Assembly (NCBI RefSeq): GCF_027580225.2 | Contig: NC_073356.2 | Location: 13,113,001-13,177,000, forward strand | DNA length: 64,000 nt | From: Misgurnus anguillicaudatus | Lineage: Eukaryota > Chordata > Actinopteri > Cypriniformes > Cobitidae | Direction of reading: 5' to 3' | Shown: positions 63,690 through 64,000 of the stretch, piece by piece | Numbering within the stretch: position 1 is the stretch's first letter | Layout of the letters: each line of letters starts with the position of its first letter | The notes under the pieces: generated by a model | What the model was told of the DNA's origin: nothing | Seen by the model: the letters and a program-made list of their open reading frames with translations, nothing else | Database searches by the model: none | Position numbers and translations under genes: made by a program

Positions 63690-64000
63690 GTAATATGATT
63701 TATCATATATAACTTATGAATGTGACAATTACATGTCTAACTGGAAAAATGATTAAACAACTCTAATTTCATCTTGTCAAGCCGAAACTTTTTTTTTTTA
63801 AATAAGGGGAGATCAACTACTATAGTTATCACTTGGAAAAGTGTTCAGAGAAGGAAAGTATTCCAGGAACTGGTTTTGAATTAAAAAATGTAATTGTTTT
63901 CTCTGGCAGTGCTTTTATATTATGATTAAAACAAATTAAACAGTTAGATGTTGTCAGTTCTGTTATCCAAACTACAATGCCATCCAACAACATATTTTTG

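Overview
The window is nuclear DNA of a teleost fish, most likely a cyprinid. All genes are interrupted by GT-AG introns and are close homologues of vertebrate proteins. The intergenic and intronic DNA is packed with short non-autonomous DNA transposons, foldback elements and TCTG/TCTA microsatellites, as is usual in zebrafish-like genomes. The species is inferred from this repeat style, not proven.

Layout: (1) 1-659, minus: 5' coding exons of nelfe (negative elongation factor E), running off the left edge. (2) 660-1665: about 1 kb divergent promoter region shared with the next gene. (3) 1666-26026, plus: complete skiv2l (Ski2-like RNA helicase of the cytoplasmic exosome), 29 coding exons assembled here into an uninterrupted frame of 1249 residues. 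Its large introns 14, 25 and 27 hold most of the transposons and satellites. (4) 28737-31446, plus: complete prrt1 (SynDIG4), 4 coding exons, 248 residues. (5) 31447-43394: about 12 kb without a recognisable gene, filled with nested elements. (6) 43395-51477, minus: tmem268, 8 coding exons, about 350 residues, with one odd splice donor. (7) 56367-60148, plus: complete neu1 (lysosomal sialidase), 6 exons, 386 residues. (8) 60873-61712: a 42-bp minisatellite. (9) 63627-63689, plus: a lone signal-peptide exon of a further gene that continues past the right edge.

nelfe, skiv2l, prrt1 and neu1 are all genes of the human MHC class III region (6p21), so this is a fish MHC class III-like segment. tmem268 is on human chromosome 9q, an MHC-paralogous region. 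The genes do not form one pathway: they cover transcription pausing, RNA decay, AMPA-receptor-associated membrane protein and lysosomal glycan breakdown.

The most unusual non-genic features are a palindrome carrying THAP-domain fragments in three orientations or copies, a decayed RecQ-like helicase inside a terminal-inverted-repeat element, two transposons inserted in one higher-order microsatellite array with target duplications still readable, and a minisatellite open in all three minus frames with a solitary monomer inside neu1. I found no evidence for a new enzymatic or defence system. Exon limits were derived by eye from splice signals, reading phase and family similarity.
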